A DNA stretch of 63,100 bases from Lindgomyces ingoldianus. Lineage: Eukaryota > Ascomycota > Dothideomycetes > Pleosporales > Lindgomycetaceae. Below are positions 1-10,903 of the stretch, in pieces (position 1 is the first letter of the stretch; each line of letters starts with the position of its first letter). The notes under the pieces were generated by a model. The model did not search any database. It had not been told where the DNA came from and saw nothing but the letters and a program-made list of their open reading frames with translations. The stretch covers positions 635,305 to 698,404 of the forward strand of contig NW_022985202.1 in assembly GCF_010093535.1 (NCBI RefSeq). The letters are read 5' to 3'. The position numbers and the translations under genes are program-made.

Positions 1-56
1 ATTATTCGCACCTTTTTGGTTGTATTGGCGTAGTGGTACAGAGCTCCGTCCTTACA
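1..56 (-). mobile_element. Truncated solo LTR, family K (copy 1)
   Basis: The reverse complement of these bases matches the first half of the complete 129-bp LTR at 58292-58420, starting TGTAAGGAC and running to the window edge. The end of the LTR (ccttaca at 50-56) abuts tttaa, a possible 5-bp target duplication whose partner lies outside the window. It sits in the 5' leader of copia A1. No coding capacity. The rest of the LTR, or an attached element body, would lie to the left. Confidence 0.8.
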
Positions 57-572
57 TTTAATAGCTTTAGTGTGTGTCTTACACTATCTCCTTCTTACTT
101 TGTACAGTAGCAGAGCTTACTATATAATGCAAAGAATTAATCTGCTATCCTAAGAAATAAGTAACTAAATAAAGTACCTTATAAAGCATAAGTGCTCTGT
201 TATTGCTTTTTTTAAGAAATAAGTAATAAAATAAAGTGCTTTATAAAGCGTAGGGTTAATTACTTATGCAGTAGATTGCGCAGGTACTGCTGTTGTTATC
301 TAGCTGCTAGGTTGTGCAGCTTTAATAGTTTTAGTATGCGTCTTACACTATCTCCTCTTTGCTTTATACAGTAGCAGGGCTTACTATATAATGCAAAGGA
401 TTAATCTGCTATCTTAAAAAATAGGTAACTAAATAAAGTACCTTATAGGGCGTAGGTGCTCTGTTGTTACTCTTTCTAGAGGATAAGTAACAAAATAAAG
501 TACCTTATAAAGTGTAAGTACTTTGTTATTACTCTTACTAATTTATAGTTAATTAAATTAACTACTAATTAG
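57..572 (-). mobile_element. 5' leader of family-A copia A1, with repeats
   Basis: Reverse complement of the region just inside the 5' LTR of copia C3 (26069-26470). It ends against the LTR at 573 with the same ctaattag motif. Two large imperfect repeats are visible: a block holding aattaatctgct recurs about 264 bp apart (131-146 and 395-410), and a shorter block built on aaataaagtaccttataaag recurs several times. It is non-coding leader. The gag-pol body lies left of the window. It is moderately RIP-mutated. Confidence 0.8.
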
Positions 573-853
573 TGTTAAATAAGCTCTAATAGCTAGCTGC
601 TTATAGTATAAGCACTTAAGTAGTAAGAGTAAGAGTAGTATATAGTGTGCATAGTGTATAAAGTAGGTAAGGTAAGGGCAACATGTTTCTAGTTTTATTA
701 CTCTTTATTTTTCCTTTATACAGAGGAAAAGAGGGATATCTAGATGTTTGCGCACAGAGGTTTGCGCACAAGCATTATGTGACATAGATACGTGATCCTG
801 CTCTTGCGCGATCGCTTGTATCCAGGCCGCGACGCTGCTGCTGCGTACGGACA
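573..853 (-). repeat. 5' LTR of copia A1 (family A)
   Basis: A 281-bp LTR. In element sense it runs from TGTCCGTACG to ATTTAACA (RIP form of ATTCAACA). It matches the LTRs at 22858-23137, 25789-26068, 31883-32161 and 62804-63083. Its outer (right-hand) 120 bp keeps CG-rich sequence while the inner part is A/T-shifted. It abuts copia C2 sequence at 854, so A1 inserted into C2. Confidence 0.9.
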
Positions 854-962
854 ATTATATCTAATTTTGCGTAACATAAAAAAAAGAGCTATCAAAAGCT
901 AAATTCTATGTAAATTCTAAAACAATACTATTACATAAATAGCCTATAAAATTTAATAAAGA
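854..962 (+). pseudogene. Copia C2 fragment 1 (reverse transcriptase end)
   Basis: Aligns by eye with 13215-13322 of copia C1, the stretch joining RT to RNase H, and continues without loss at 14505 across the C1 insertion; the 5-bp duplication aaaga is at 958-962 and 14505-14509. The C2 part 5' of this point must lie beyond A1, left of the window. Stop codons and A/T drift are as in the other RIP-mutated copies. Confidence 0.8.
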
Positions 963-1215
963 TGTCCGAATAGTGATATTCAGGCGCCTGGTTGATAGTC
1001 ACGTGGCTCGGATGCGCCCGGATCCCTGTGCACGGAGATCTGTGCGCAGAGTTTCAGACTATATTAACCTCTTTCCTTTGTACAATAGAAAACAACAAGA
1101 AGCAATTAACACCAGTTACCTAACACCCCTGTGCGATGTTTACACTATGTAAACCTCTTTGTCTTGTACGCATTTGCTAACACTAAGTGCTAGCTAGCAA
1201 AGAGTCTATTTAACA
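963..1215 (+). repeat. 5' LTR of copia C1
   Basis: Starts TGTCCGAATAG and ends TCTATTTAACA. Contains CACGTG (near 1000) and a TATA-like tatatt just before an imperfect palindrome around ttgtaca. It differs from the 3' LTR by transitions. Here the outer, left half is intact and the inner half mutated, the reverse of the partner LTR. The next bases, ctaattagtag, are shared with family A and element D and mark the primer-binding side. Confidence 0.93.
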
Positions 1216-3256
1216 CTAATTAGTAGTTTAAATACTATAAGAGAGAAAGCTCTTTTTGTACCTTTCTGTTTAGAGGTTTGCGTACAAGAAGAATCTTTTT
1301 CTTTACTACTTTAACTGTAAATTAGCAAGAGTGAAGACAGAGTCTAATTTACATGTAAGTAGCTATAAATCTCTATTTAGTTACCTAAGCAAGAGCAAGA
1401 AACCTGTCTATATAATACTGTTTAGAGGTATTATATAAATAGTAGTGCTTGTTTAACGCTAGGAGGTCTGTTTTATCTTTTTGCACAAGGCTGTTTAGAG
1501 GCAGCGTACAATAAGAAGTAAGACAGCGCGCAACAACGCATAATTAACTACTATAAAGCAACAAGTAATGTTAGCTCTATCTATAACTAGCTAACATAAT
1601 GTATTAACATATAACTAATACATACCTTTTATAGGCATCTTAGCAAAGACTCTAGCAAAGTAAATAAACATTAAAAATTAAGTAAATAAGATTAAACTAT
1701 TAAATAACATACTTAAAAAGAAGCTTAATTTATACGCAGCTAACTTAATTATAGAACTTTGCGCGTTAAGCACAACAGACATATGTACGCTTAAGAACTT
1801 TTAGGATAACTTTATAAGGTAGGAGCTTGTACACTTTAAAGATCTTAGCTAACTATTTCTATAAAAACTAATTGCTACCCTATAAAATAAGAGCATTAGC
1901 TTTAAAAAAGACATAACAGAGGCTACTACACTATATAAACTTATAAAAGAAGAACACATGTTTACTGTCCTACTAAAACATTATATAAAACTATTACTAC
2001 TATTGCTAGTCTTAATATAACAGAGGATGTCTCTGTATAAATTACCTACAGACCTAATACTTTCTCTGTAATTAGTACAACTACCTTGTAATAGCTTACT
2101 GTACAAGAGCACAACTAGGCAGCTACATATTCCTATAGCCACAGCTCTGCATGAGATTCCCTAAAGCTTATACCTACTGTATATAATTTAATTACTGTAT
2201 AATCTATACTAACTTCTACCTACATAAGATATTACAGCAGAGAACTTTACGCCTAAGAAGGTTATATAATTTTAGAAGGTATAAAGAAAAAAGAACAACT
2301 ACATAGAGCAACTATATAATATTCTAGCTAATAAGGCTATAGTATTTATTAAGCTCTACTAACACCTTGCTATCTCTAAGGCATTATACGCAAGCATTTT
2401 TCTTAATATTCTTAAAAGGCGCGCACACATGTTCTACCTTTACAATATTAGTTTAGAATAATTATAAAAGTTACTGTATAAGCAGCTTAGTAATTACTTT
2501 AATACTAATATAAACTATAACTAGTATTAGACAGATTAAATAATAATAAGCTTTACATAAAGTAAGTAAAAGAACTTTATAAAAACTCTATATAAAGCTT
2601 TTAAAGCTATAATTAATAAACTTACTCTTGCATAAAAAGCTTTTAGTTTATAATTCTAAGGTAAGATACTGCTTTACACTGCTGTTATATAAGCATGCTA
2701 AGGGCAACCTAAACTTAAATAAGTAATGTTCTTAATTAAGCCTACATGTAAGGCACTGTACAGTGACCTCTGTTTAGCACTTTAGGTTATAATTAATTAA
2801 TAAAATAATGCATTTATAAATAAATCCTAGGATGTGTACTACACTAATAGGTAATATAGCTTACTATGTACACATAGCTATTAATAACATAGAAGAAGCC
2901 TAAGAGGATATAGAGGATTATTTAGACTACAGTCCTCTGCATAATTAAAGCAATGCTTTGTCTGTTATAAGGAAGAATGTTAGTTAATAAATTATCCTTA
3001 CATAAATTAATCCTATGTAAAACGCTAATATATCTCTTTGTATAAAGAATTCTATAACAAGACACTAATGTGTAAGGAGGTAAATATGTACATTTAAAAG
3101 TTTAAAAGTAAACTAGAGTAGAAGAAAGAGAAGTTACATAATAATAATAACCTAGATAAAGAGGAAGGTAAGGAGATTATTAACTACCTTACTAATACTA
3201 CATTTCTCTACTGCGCGACTGCAGAGGACATCTACAGCCTAGAACCTAAAGGATAC
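1216..3256 (+). pseudogene. C1 leader and gag, up to the start of protease
   Basis: About 450 bp of leader are followed by a gag-like stretch (roughly 1680-3180) that parallels 26640-28200 of copia C3. Near 2950-2995 a knuckle-like stretch reads CFVCYKEEC followed by a stop where Trp is expected, of the type seen in fungal copia Gag. The frame resumes after gypsy B: the peptide EPKGY ends here at ggatac and AEQF continues from 10909. Numerous TAA/TAG codons replace Gln and Trp. In an intact copy Gag would package the RNA in virus-like particles. Confidence 0.75.
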
Positions 3257-3854
3257 TGTTACAATCCTTACTCCGGAGAAATGGTGTTTTCCGGGGTACA
3301 ACGGCCTATATGGGTGTTAGTGGGAGAAGGGCGAGAACTTAGCTGGATCAGGTGTACAGTCTGTCGAGCAGAGTGAAGGATAGTCGGAGTTTAGAAGGCA
3401 GGCTGTGGTTTGTCCCTATAGCTGTATGGGTAGCTGGGTTTTACTAGTTAGGTAGACAAGAGTTAGAGGTATATATATTATAAGATATATAAGGCAGCTT
3501 AATTTTCTTTAGAAAGAATATTAAGCTTCTTAGTCTATTATAAAAAATAAACTAAACATTAATTATAACCTTCTAACTATAGTTAGAATTAAGACTATAT
3601 ACATAATAGTTGCATGCTTGCATGTTTGCATGCTTGCAGGCTTATCTAGCCTGCGCAGCCTGCGGACCTGCAAGCCTGCAAGGTCCTATTAGACAACGCA
3701 CTTGCCTAGGCACTTGTCTATTAAGTAACGCTATTCCTCTTCTGTCCTGTTGTACGGTCCATTAAGAACAGGGTTAAGCGTCTTCTATCTAACATCGCCT
3801 GGGCTGTGTAGGACAGCGAGCTAAGTTATTACAGTTGTTTTATTAGCTATAACA
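3257..3854 (-). repeat. 3' LTR of gypsy B
   Basis: 598 bp. The outer, left 130 bp are barely mutated (ggagaaatggtgttttccgg), whereas the same stretch in the partner LTR reads agaaatagtgttttctagg. Toward the interior the pattern reverses and this copy becomes the mutated one. Around 3610-3685 there is a run of short repeated words (gcatgcttgcatg, cctgcaagcctgcaag) in both LTRs. Confidence 0.93.
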
Positions 3855-4599
3855 CGCAGGCTTCCCTCCTAGTTAGCGTCCTTGCTGTTATGTTCTTCTT
3901 ATTATAAGTGTTAGGTTTTCTTCTTAACTAGTGCGTTTCCTTTTGTAAATGCCTGCTGCACGTTTATTTTTTCTAACTATGCCTTGCTAGGCTCCTTGTC
4001 CTTTAGCCTCTGTTTATTGTTTGCAGACTGTTGCCTGCCTTAATCCCCTTTGTTGTACAAAGATGCGCCTGTGTAGCGCCTGTTGTTTAAGCGGGTCCTC
4101 TTGCGTGCTGTCCTTGTCGTCAGACAAGTGCGTAGAGTGTGTGCAGAAGGGTAGTTATTGTAACGCTTTTGTTTCTAACGCAGCTTAGGATTGTTTAGAG
4201 TGTGAACATAAGAAATTGTTAGCAGAGTTAGAAGCAATTTAAAAGGACAAAATGCAGGAAAAGAAAGAGGAGGTAAGGGTAAGAGAGGAGTTTCTAAGAA
4301 AGCAGGAGAAGTCCCTTACGCACTTGCAGTCCTTAGTTGCTTATTAAAAAAGAACACAGCAGCAGCTAGACCTTTTAGCTAATTAAAAGGCAAAATATCT
4401 AGAAAGAGACCTCTTATTGCTAGATAAGCTTAAAGCACTTAAGGTAGAGGCAGCAGGTCTTTCTCCTCCTCAGCCCCTGTTAAAGGGTTGTAGGCTTCCC
4501 ACATTACAGCTAGCTAATGCTACTGTGATTTTAACTAATAGTAATGTTTTTTAGTCTAAGGGGCTTTTGCCTAGCTAGTTTAATCTAGAGACTGTAAGT
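3855..4599 (+). pseudogene. Opposite-strand Cys-rich / coiled-coil ORF in gypsy B
   Basis: Between the integrase end and the 3' LTR, on the strand opposite gag-pol, a frame is readable from ATG at 4063 to at least 4551. It begins with a cysteine-rich segment (MRLCSACC, then DKCVECVQKGSYC and DCLEC), continues as a long charged helix rich in K, E, Q and L (MQEKKEEVRVREEF, RKQEKSLTHLQ), and ends in a looser Pro/Leu part (AAGLSPPQPLLKGC). Stops interrupt it only at TAA/TAG, as expected from RIP of Gln/Trp codons. Layout suggests a small zinc-binding, coiled-coil protein; its role is unknown. Extra ORFs opposite to pol near the 3' LTR are known in some fungal gypsy elements, from memory only. Confidence 0.55.
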
Positions 4600-7500
4600 A
4601 GTACTCTTATAGCGCCTTTTAGGCGTTTTGCAGGTTTGTAGCAGGTTCCTAGGTGTTTTTATAGGTTAGGTACTCTACCTACTTTATTAGGTAACATTCT
4701 CCTTCCTTATCTAAGATCTTTTTAACTTTGTATTTAAGTTCCTTTTTGTCCTATTCTTAGGTTACTAACAAGATATTTTTAAGTGCTAGTTTTAATTTAG
4801 AGATGTAGAACTATAGGAAAATCTTTATATTTTTTAGTAATTTAAGCTTACATGCTTCTAAGCAGGTTTAAATAACTTTATAAAGCCCTATTTATTTTTT
4901 AGCTAGCTTTTATGCTAGTTAAGGGTTTTTAAAGTTTATAGTGTCTAAATATACATAATTATAGGGGTGTATTTCTAGCTCTGTCTGTTAGTGTTAATTT
5001 GCTAATGCCTTTATAGCTTTAACTATAAGCTAAGCTTCTTTACTTAATTTCTAATAAATTTCTAGCAGTTATGTTGTCTAGCTTAAAGCCTCTAGTAGAT
5101 TTGTTAGTTAGGTTCTAAAAAGCCTATACCTGTAAGGGTAGCTAAAATTTGCTTTATAAGGGGTTATTTTAGTTAAGGCAGACTATGTAGTGTTAATAGC
5201 TAACTAGGCTATTAGCAACTATTTAGGCTAGTCTGTTTATTTATATAAGATGTATTTTTATAGATACTTTTCTATTTCTGTGTTTATTTGTTCTGTTTGT
5301 CTATCTGTCTAGAGGTAGTAGGCTATAGAGAGTTTATAGGTTATCTTAAAGTATTAGATTATAGTTGTCTAATATTTGCTAGTAAAAAGTTTATCTCTAT
5401 CTAAGATAATAATCTATAGGCATTTATAAGTTGCAAAGAGATTCTTTTTTATTTTAAATATAAATTTCTTTGCTGTTATGCTTTTTTCTGTTACCTAGAT
5501 AAAAATAAATTTAGTTATTTTATTAACTATTACTATAATTATGTTGTAAAGCCTTTCTGTACTAGGTTTACAGAATAGTAGTAGTTCTGTTATAAAGTCT
5601 ATTGTTATTATAGTCTAGGGTTGTTCAGGTGCTGCAATTAGCTAGAGTTGTCTGTATAGTTTATGTCTTTAGAGGTTGTTTTTATTACATAAGTTACATT
5701 CTTATAGTACCTTAGTGCATAAGTGTTTTAGTTATAAAATGTCTCTAAAAATTGCCTTCTTTAACTTCTTTTAGAGTAATCCTATCCCTAGGTGTCTAAA
5801 CATTAAGGCCTTGTAATACTCCTTAATAAGGTTTTTCCACCTATGTTCTGTAATTATTAGGGAACAGATTAGTCCCTCTAGTTCTAGTCTATTATACACT
5901 AGACCTTAGTTAGTTTCTTTAAAAATTGCAAATTCTTCTATATCTTTCTCTAAATTATTAAAATAGTTAGAATGTCTACTAAGAACATCTACTTATTAAT
6001 TACTACTTCTAGAAACATGTTTAATTATAAAGTTAAACTATGCTAACTCTATTGCCTATTATACATGCATTAGGGAGAGTTTCTTTGTTGTTAGAAAAGT
6101 TACTAGGTTAGCATAGTTAGTATAGATAACAAATTATTATTTAAGTTCTTATAATTTAACTTTCTAGTTCCTATAAGTGTTAACTATAGCTTTAAGTTTC
6201 TTATCTAGTATAGTGTATTTTTGTTCTGCAGGGGCAAACTTTGCTAAATAGTATGCTACTAGGTGCTAATAGCTGTTCTTTTGCTTTTGTAGAAGGGCTG
6301 CTTCTTTAGCTTGTTTTAAGGCGTTAGTGTGTACCTTAGTTTTAAGAGTTAGGTTATATATTTAGAGGACTAGATAACTAGTAATAATTTTCTTTAATTC
6401 TTTAAAAAACTAATTTATTTTAGTTGTCTACTAAAACTTGTGTAATGCTTTTTTCTTTATTATAGCATTAGTAAGTAGGAGCGCTATGTTAGAGTAGTCC
6501 TTAATTATTCTTTGTACGTAGCCTGTTAGTCTGAGGAATCCCCTAATCTTAGTGATAGATTTAGGTACAGGCTACTTAAGTACTTTAGCAATCTTCTTTA
6601 AGTCTATCTTTATTTAGTCTTAGTTTATAATAAACCCTAAGTATTTTGTTTTTTGTACATTAAATTCACATTTTTCTAGTTAGAGGTGTAGGCTATATTG
6701 CCTAAGGCGTTCTAATATAAGTTTTACTTTTAATATGTAGTTGTTACAGCTTTCCTTAGTGTATACTAGTATGTTGTTAAGGTATACTAATACAAATATG
6801 TTAAAGTATAGGTTTAAAGCTGTGTTAATAACTCTCTAGAAGGTTGCTAGTGCATTAGTAAGTCTAAAGGGCATAACAAGTAGTTTATATAGTCCTCTAG
6901 GGGTTTAGAAAGCTGTTATTTATTTATGTTCTTATTTAATTCTTATCTTATTAAATCTATCTTAGATGTTAAACTTAGTAAAGTGCTTAGTTCCTTTTAG
7001 TTAGTTTATAATGTTTTAGATTATTAGAAGGGGATACTAATCCTATATAGTGTTGTTGTTTAGGGTTTAATAGTTTTAACATACTTTTACCTTACTATTT
7101 TTCTTTTTTACAAAGACTACTACTAATGCTACTAGGCTGTTGCTTTCTTAGATATGTCCTTATAATAGCATCTTATCTATGTATTCTTATAGTGCATTTT
7201 TCTAGGCTTTAGTTAATAGTTAGAGCTTGTGAGCTTTTAGCTAAGGTTCTAGTTTAAGATTAATAGCGTAATTCTATAGTTAGTGCGGGGGTAGTTCTCC
7301 TAGGTCTTCTAGAGTTTTAAACATGTCTTTATACTCCTTGTATTTCTCTAGCAAGTTTTCTGTTTTATAGGTAATTCTATAAATTTTTATCTAGTTAAAG
7401 TTTTATTTTTCTTAGAGTTTTTTAAAGAATATTTTCTTTAGCTTCTCCTTTATTAAGCAGACTACCTAGGCTTTTAGTTCTTAGCAGAGGAACTTCTTTA

Positions 7501-8000
7501 GTTTTCTTTTCTTAGGGAAGTATCTACTTCCTTCTTTAGCTTATTAGTAGAAGGTGCATAAGTTGTTATAGCAGGCTAACTAGGTTATCCTAGCATAGTC
7601 TGTTTTTGTTACTAAGGTTATAGTCTACTAGTTAATTATTAGGTTATGTTTATAAAGCTAGTTATATCTAAGTATTACTTAGTACTTTCCTCCTAGTAGC
7701 AGGATGTTAAATAATATCTAGTTGCTAGTTCCTTTAGTGTCTATAATAAGTTTATATGTTTCTAGTTATATTTATCTTACTTTATATTTAATTAATAAGG
7801 TGTCTACTAGAGTTACTTTAAAAAGGTTTTTTTTGCTTCTAAAAAGTATCTTCTTCTAGTTAACCTACGTAGAGTTAATTACTGTAAAGGTGCAACTGCT
7901 GTCTATTAGTGCAAGGCCTGTCTATTCTTAGCTAAGGCAGGTAAGGGTTATTTCTATAGTTAGGCTTCTGCCTAGTCCTTGTCCTACAGCAACAAGGGTA
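4600..8000 (-). pseudogene. Gypsy B pol: protease, RT, RNase H, integrase
   Basis: Read on the minus strand. A retropepsin motif ALIDSSCTFTVIN (from ALIDSG) lies at about 7870-7916. RT follows at 7150-6540 with LVMPFRLTNALATF and the active site YLNNILVY (from YLDDILVYS, Asp to Asn) near 6763-6790, then LEKCEFNV and KYLGFII. RNase H-like sequence (KFAPAEQKYTILDKKLKAI) is at about 6240-6160. Integrase begins with CNLCNKNNL near 5690 and has ITIDFITELLLF near 5600 and ILDRDKLFTSKY near 5400. Each stop is TAA or TAG. Domain order and motifs define Ty3/gypsy. Non-functional. Confidence 0.88.
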
Positions 8001-10305
8001 TAGAGTTTATAGGGAACTTCTAGGTAGTCTATACTGTTGTCTTCTTCTACCTTAAGAGCTTCCTCCTAATAGCTTTTAATTTAGTTAGATTATATTTTAT
8101 ATTTCTAGTAACCTTATATTATACATTCTGCTACAGTGCAGTGTTAATCTTCTACTTTGTAGTAGTACAGCATTTAGTTGTTTTGTTAGTAAGCTCTTTA
8201 CTAAAAATAGTAGAATACGCAGTCTGTTTAGTTTTTGCATTCTGTCTAGGGTTTTTATTTGTGTTTAGTTCTAATGTTGCAGTGGGCGCACTGCAGCATT
8301 TCGCAAGTTAATGCTATTCTAGGGAGCGTGTTGTTTGCAAGTTCGCTTGCCTAGGTCCTATATAGCCACTAGCTAGCCTTATGTTTAGTTAGCTAGTGTT
8401 TTAGGCAGTATTTGTTAACGCATAGGTACTAGTTGTAGAGGCAATTTCTAAGATTATTTTAGACTAGTATTAGTTAAACTTACGTCTATCTTAAGTACTC
8501 TTTTATTTATACTATCTATAAAAGGTAACTTTAATATGTGCATTAGAATTTATTATGTCTTTAACTTCTATAAAGAATGCAATATCTATTTTATTAGTAA
8601 ATTTCTAGGTCCTTTTGTATAATTACTAGTGCTAGAGAGGGTGTGTTAGCTCTTTAGTTGCACAGTTTTAGAGTTATTAATAAGGTGCATTACTAATTAG
8701 AACTCTTTCCTTTATTTAAGATTTTCTAAAACATTTTCTATTATTCCTTATTATTTAGCACAGCGTAGTGAGTTCTAGTAATTTCCTTAATTATATTATA
8801 GGTGTCTGCATTATTATTAATGTGTACTTTGTACATTGTTTTTCTGCAATTTTATAAGTTGTAGGTATTGCTGCACTTCTAGCAGTTGCTATAGTTAAAT
8901 TAGTATTGTAGTTCTTAGGCAGAGATTCTAGTTATAGGTTGTCCTAGTAGGAATAATTCTTTCTCTTCTCTTATGTTTGCAACGTACGTTGTTGCTTGCG
9001 TGTAGCCTCACTATTCTTTGTAGACAGCTGCTTGTTCTAGTGCCTTAAATACATTAATATTATTCTAAACTTTAACCTTCTAGTATTCCCTTAGGCATCT
9101 ATTAGATTTATAATTACCTTTATATTACTAGTAGAGGTTTTTATTTAGTCTGTTTAGAATTTTAGGTCCTGTTAGACCCTGCTCTATATATATTGCTTTT
9201 ATAGTTAGTCCTTTATCTTTATTCTTTTAGTTACTAGAGTCTAGGCATTCTCTTCTATAATGTTCTACTTTTCTACAGTTAAGGCACGCTCTTTCCTTAA
9301 GCTATTTTTGTTGTTTAGTACTTAGTAGCAGCCTTTTACCTTTTTAGAACTTGCTCTTTTTCTTAGTTAAGCCCTGTGTATGTTTAGCATAGCTAAGATC
9401 TATTAGTTTGCTGTTAGACTGTTAGGCCTCCTTCCTTCTCTAGAATACTTCTAGTTTCTAGGGCGTTATGCTAGGGCGTTTTTCTTAAAGACGTTCCTGA
9501 TGTCAGTTATTATACATAGTTGCCTTTTTTACGTATTCTTTAAATTCTTCTAGTTTGCTGTAATGCATAAATTTGTCTTTAATTACATTAGATAGTCTGT
9601 TATAGAACATTCTTCTAACAGCTGCTTTGTTAGTCTATCTACTAATAGCTAATTATTTGCGGAAGCGTGCCGCGTATAATTAGACAGTGCCTTTTCCTTG
9701 TTGTAGGGTGTCTATTCTATTAACTGCCTTTTCCTTCTAGTTAGCTTAACTATAGATTGTTATAAGGGCTTATTTAAAAGTGTTTATGCTTTAAAAGATT
9801 TCTTAAGTGTAAATAAAAGAAACTTCTTTAGTTACTTTGTGTTTTATCTAATTATCTGCGTGTGGTTAGAACTAGATGGCTAGGGGTCCCTCTAGGTAGA
9901 GTTTTATTTATAAGATTATTTCCTTATCTGTCTAGAAAGCGCCCTTGTTATATTACATATATAAGTAGCATTAAGTAAAGAATAGCTTAAAGTCCTTAGC
10001 TGTGCTGTTAAATAGTTTAGGTAGGGCTAGGCATAGTAACTTCTTTAACTTAATGCTAGTCTTTTCTTTAGCAGTGTTGCAGAGTTTAGCAACTTCTAGA
10101 TAAAGGGCGTGAAGTTGTTAGACATGTGGCTGTTGTTAAAGCTAAGTTCTAAGTACTTTAATTTTCTGTTAGAGATATTATATTTATTAACTGTGTTCCT
10201 CTTTATTCCTAGACAGGAGTTTACTAGTGCTGGCGGCACTGGCTCCTGTTATGCCAATATTAAGGGAGGTGTGAGGTGCTATACTTTTAGAGAGGCAGTA
10301 ATTAA
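8001..10305 (-). pseudogene. Gypsy B gag and gag-protease spacer
   Basis: On the minus strand a nucleocapsid zinc knuckle is preserved at 9244-9285: CLNCRKVEHYRREC, a correct CX2CX4HX4C. Upstream, to the right (about 9300-10100), lies a gag-like stretch with RIP stops. Downstream, a second Cys-rich segment (MLQCAHCN) sits near 8290. The rightmost 200 bp before the LTR at 10306 should hold leader and primer-binding site; I could not assign a tRNA. A 74-codon plus-strand ORF here is a shadow. Confidence 0.75.
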
Positions 10306-10903
10306 TGTTATAATCTTTACTCTAGAGAAATAGTGTTTTCTAGGGTACAACAGCCTATATAGGTGTTAGTAGGAGAAGGGCGAGAACTTAGCTAGATCAG
10401 GTGTACAGTCTGTTAAGCAGAGTGAAGGATAGTTAGAGTTTAGAAGGCAGGCTGTGGTTTGTCCCTATAGCTGTATAGGTAGCTAGGTTTTACTAGTTAG
10501 GTAGATAAGGGTTAGAGGTATATATGTTACAAGATATATAAGGCAGCTTAATTCTCTTTAAAAAAGATATTAAGCTTCTTAGTCTATTATAAAGAATAAA
10601 CTAAATGTTAATTATAACCTTCTAACTATAGTTAGGATTAAGACTATATACATAATAGTTGCATACTTGCATGTTTGCATGCTTGCAGGCTTATCTAGCC
10701 TGCGCAGCCTGCGGACCTGCAAGCCTGCAAGGTCCTATTGGACAACGCACTCGCCTAGGCACTTGTCCATCAAGTGACGCCATTCCTCTTCTGTCCTGTC
10801 GTACGGTCTATCAAGAACGGGGTTAAGCGTCTTCTATCTGACATCGCCCGGGCTGTGTGGGACAGCGAGCTGAGTCATTACGGTCGTTTCGTTGGCTGTA
10901 ACA
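10306..10903 (-). repeat. 5' LTR of gypsy B
   Basis: 598 bp, the same length as the partner with no indel noticed. The outer, right-hand end (cgtacggtctatcaagaacg and onward to gttggctgtaaca) is unmutated, whereas the left LTR is mutated there. Followed by target duplication gatac at 10904-10908. Confidence 0.93.

Larger units (their letters stand above)
3257..10903 (-). mobile_element. Complete Ty3/gypsy retrotransposon B, nested in C1
   Basis: 598-bp LTRs (3257-3854 and 10306-10903) start TGTTACAATCC and end TGTAACA. The target duplication gatac is exact (3252-3256, 10904-10908). Total length is 7647 bp. Coding sense is minus: gag at the right, then protease, RT, RNase H and integrase going left, the gypsy order. 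A separate plus-strand reading frame lies between integrase and the left (3') LTR. All frames carry many TAA/TAG codons. Its insertion splits the C1 polyprotein between gag and protease. Confidence 0.93.

Noticed and set aside
10109..10333. 74-codon ORF near the right LTR of gypsy B
   Set aside because: On the non-coding strand of B and entering the LTR; a shadow.
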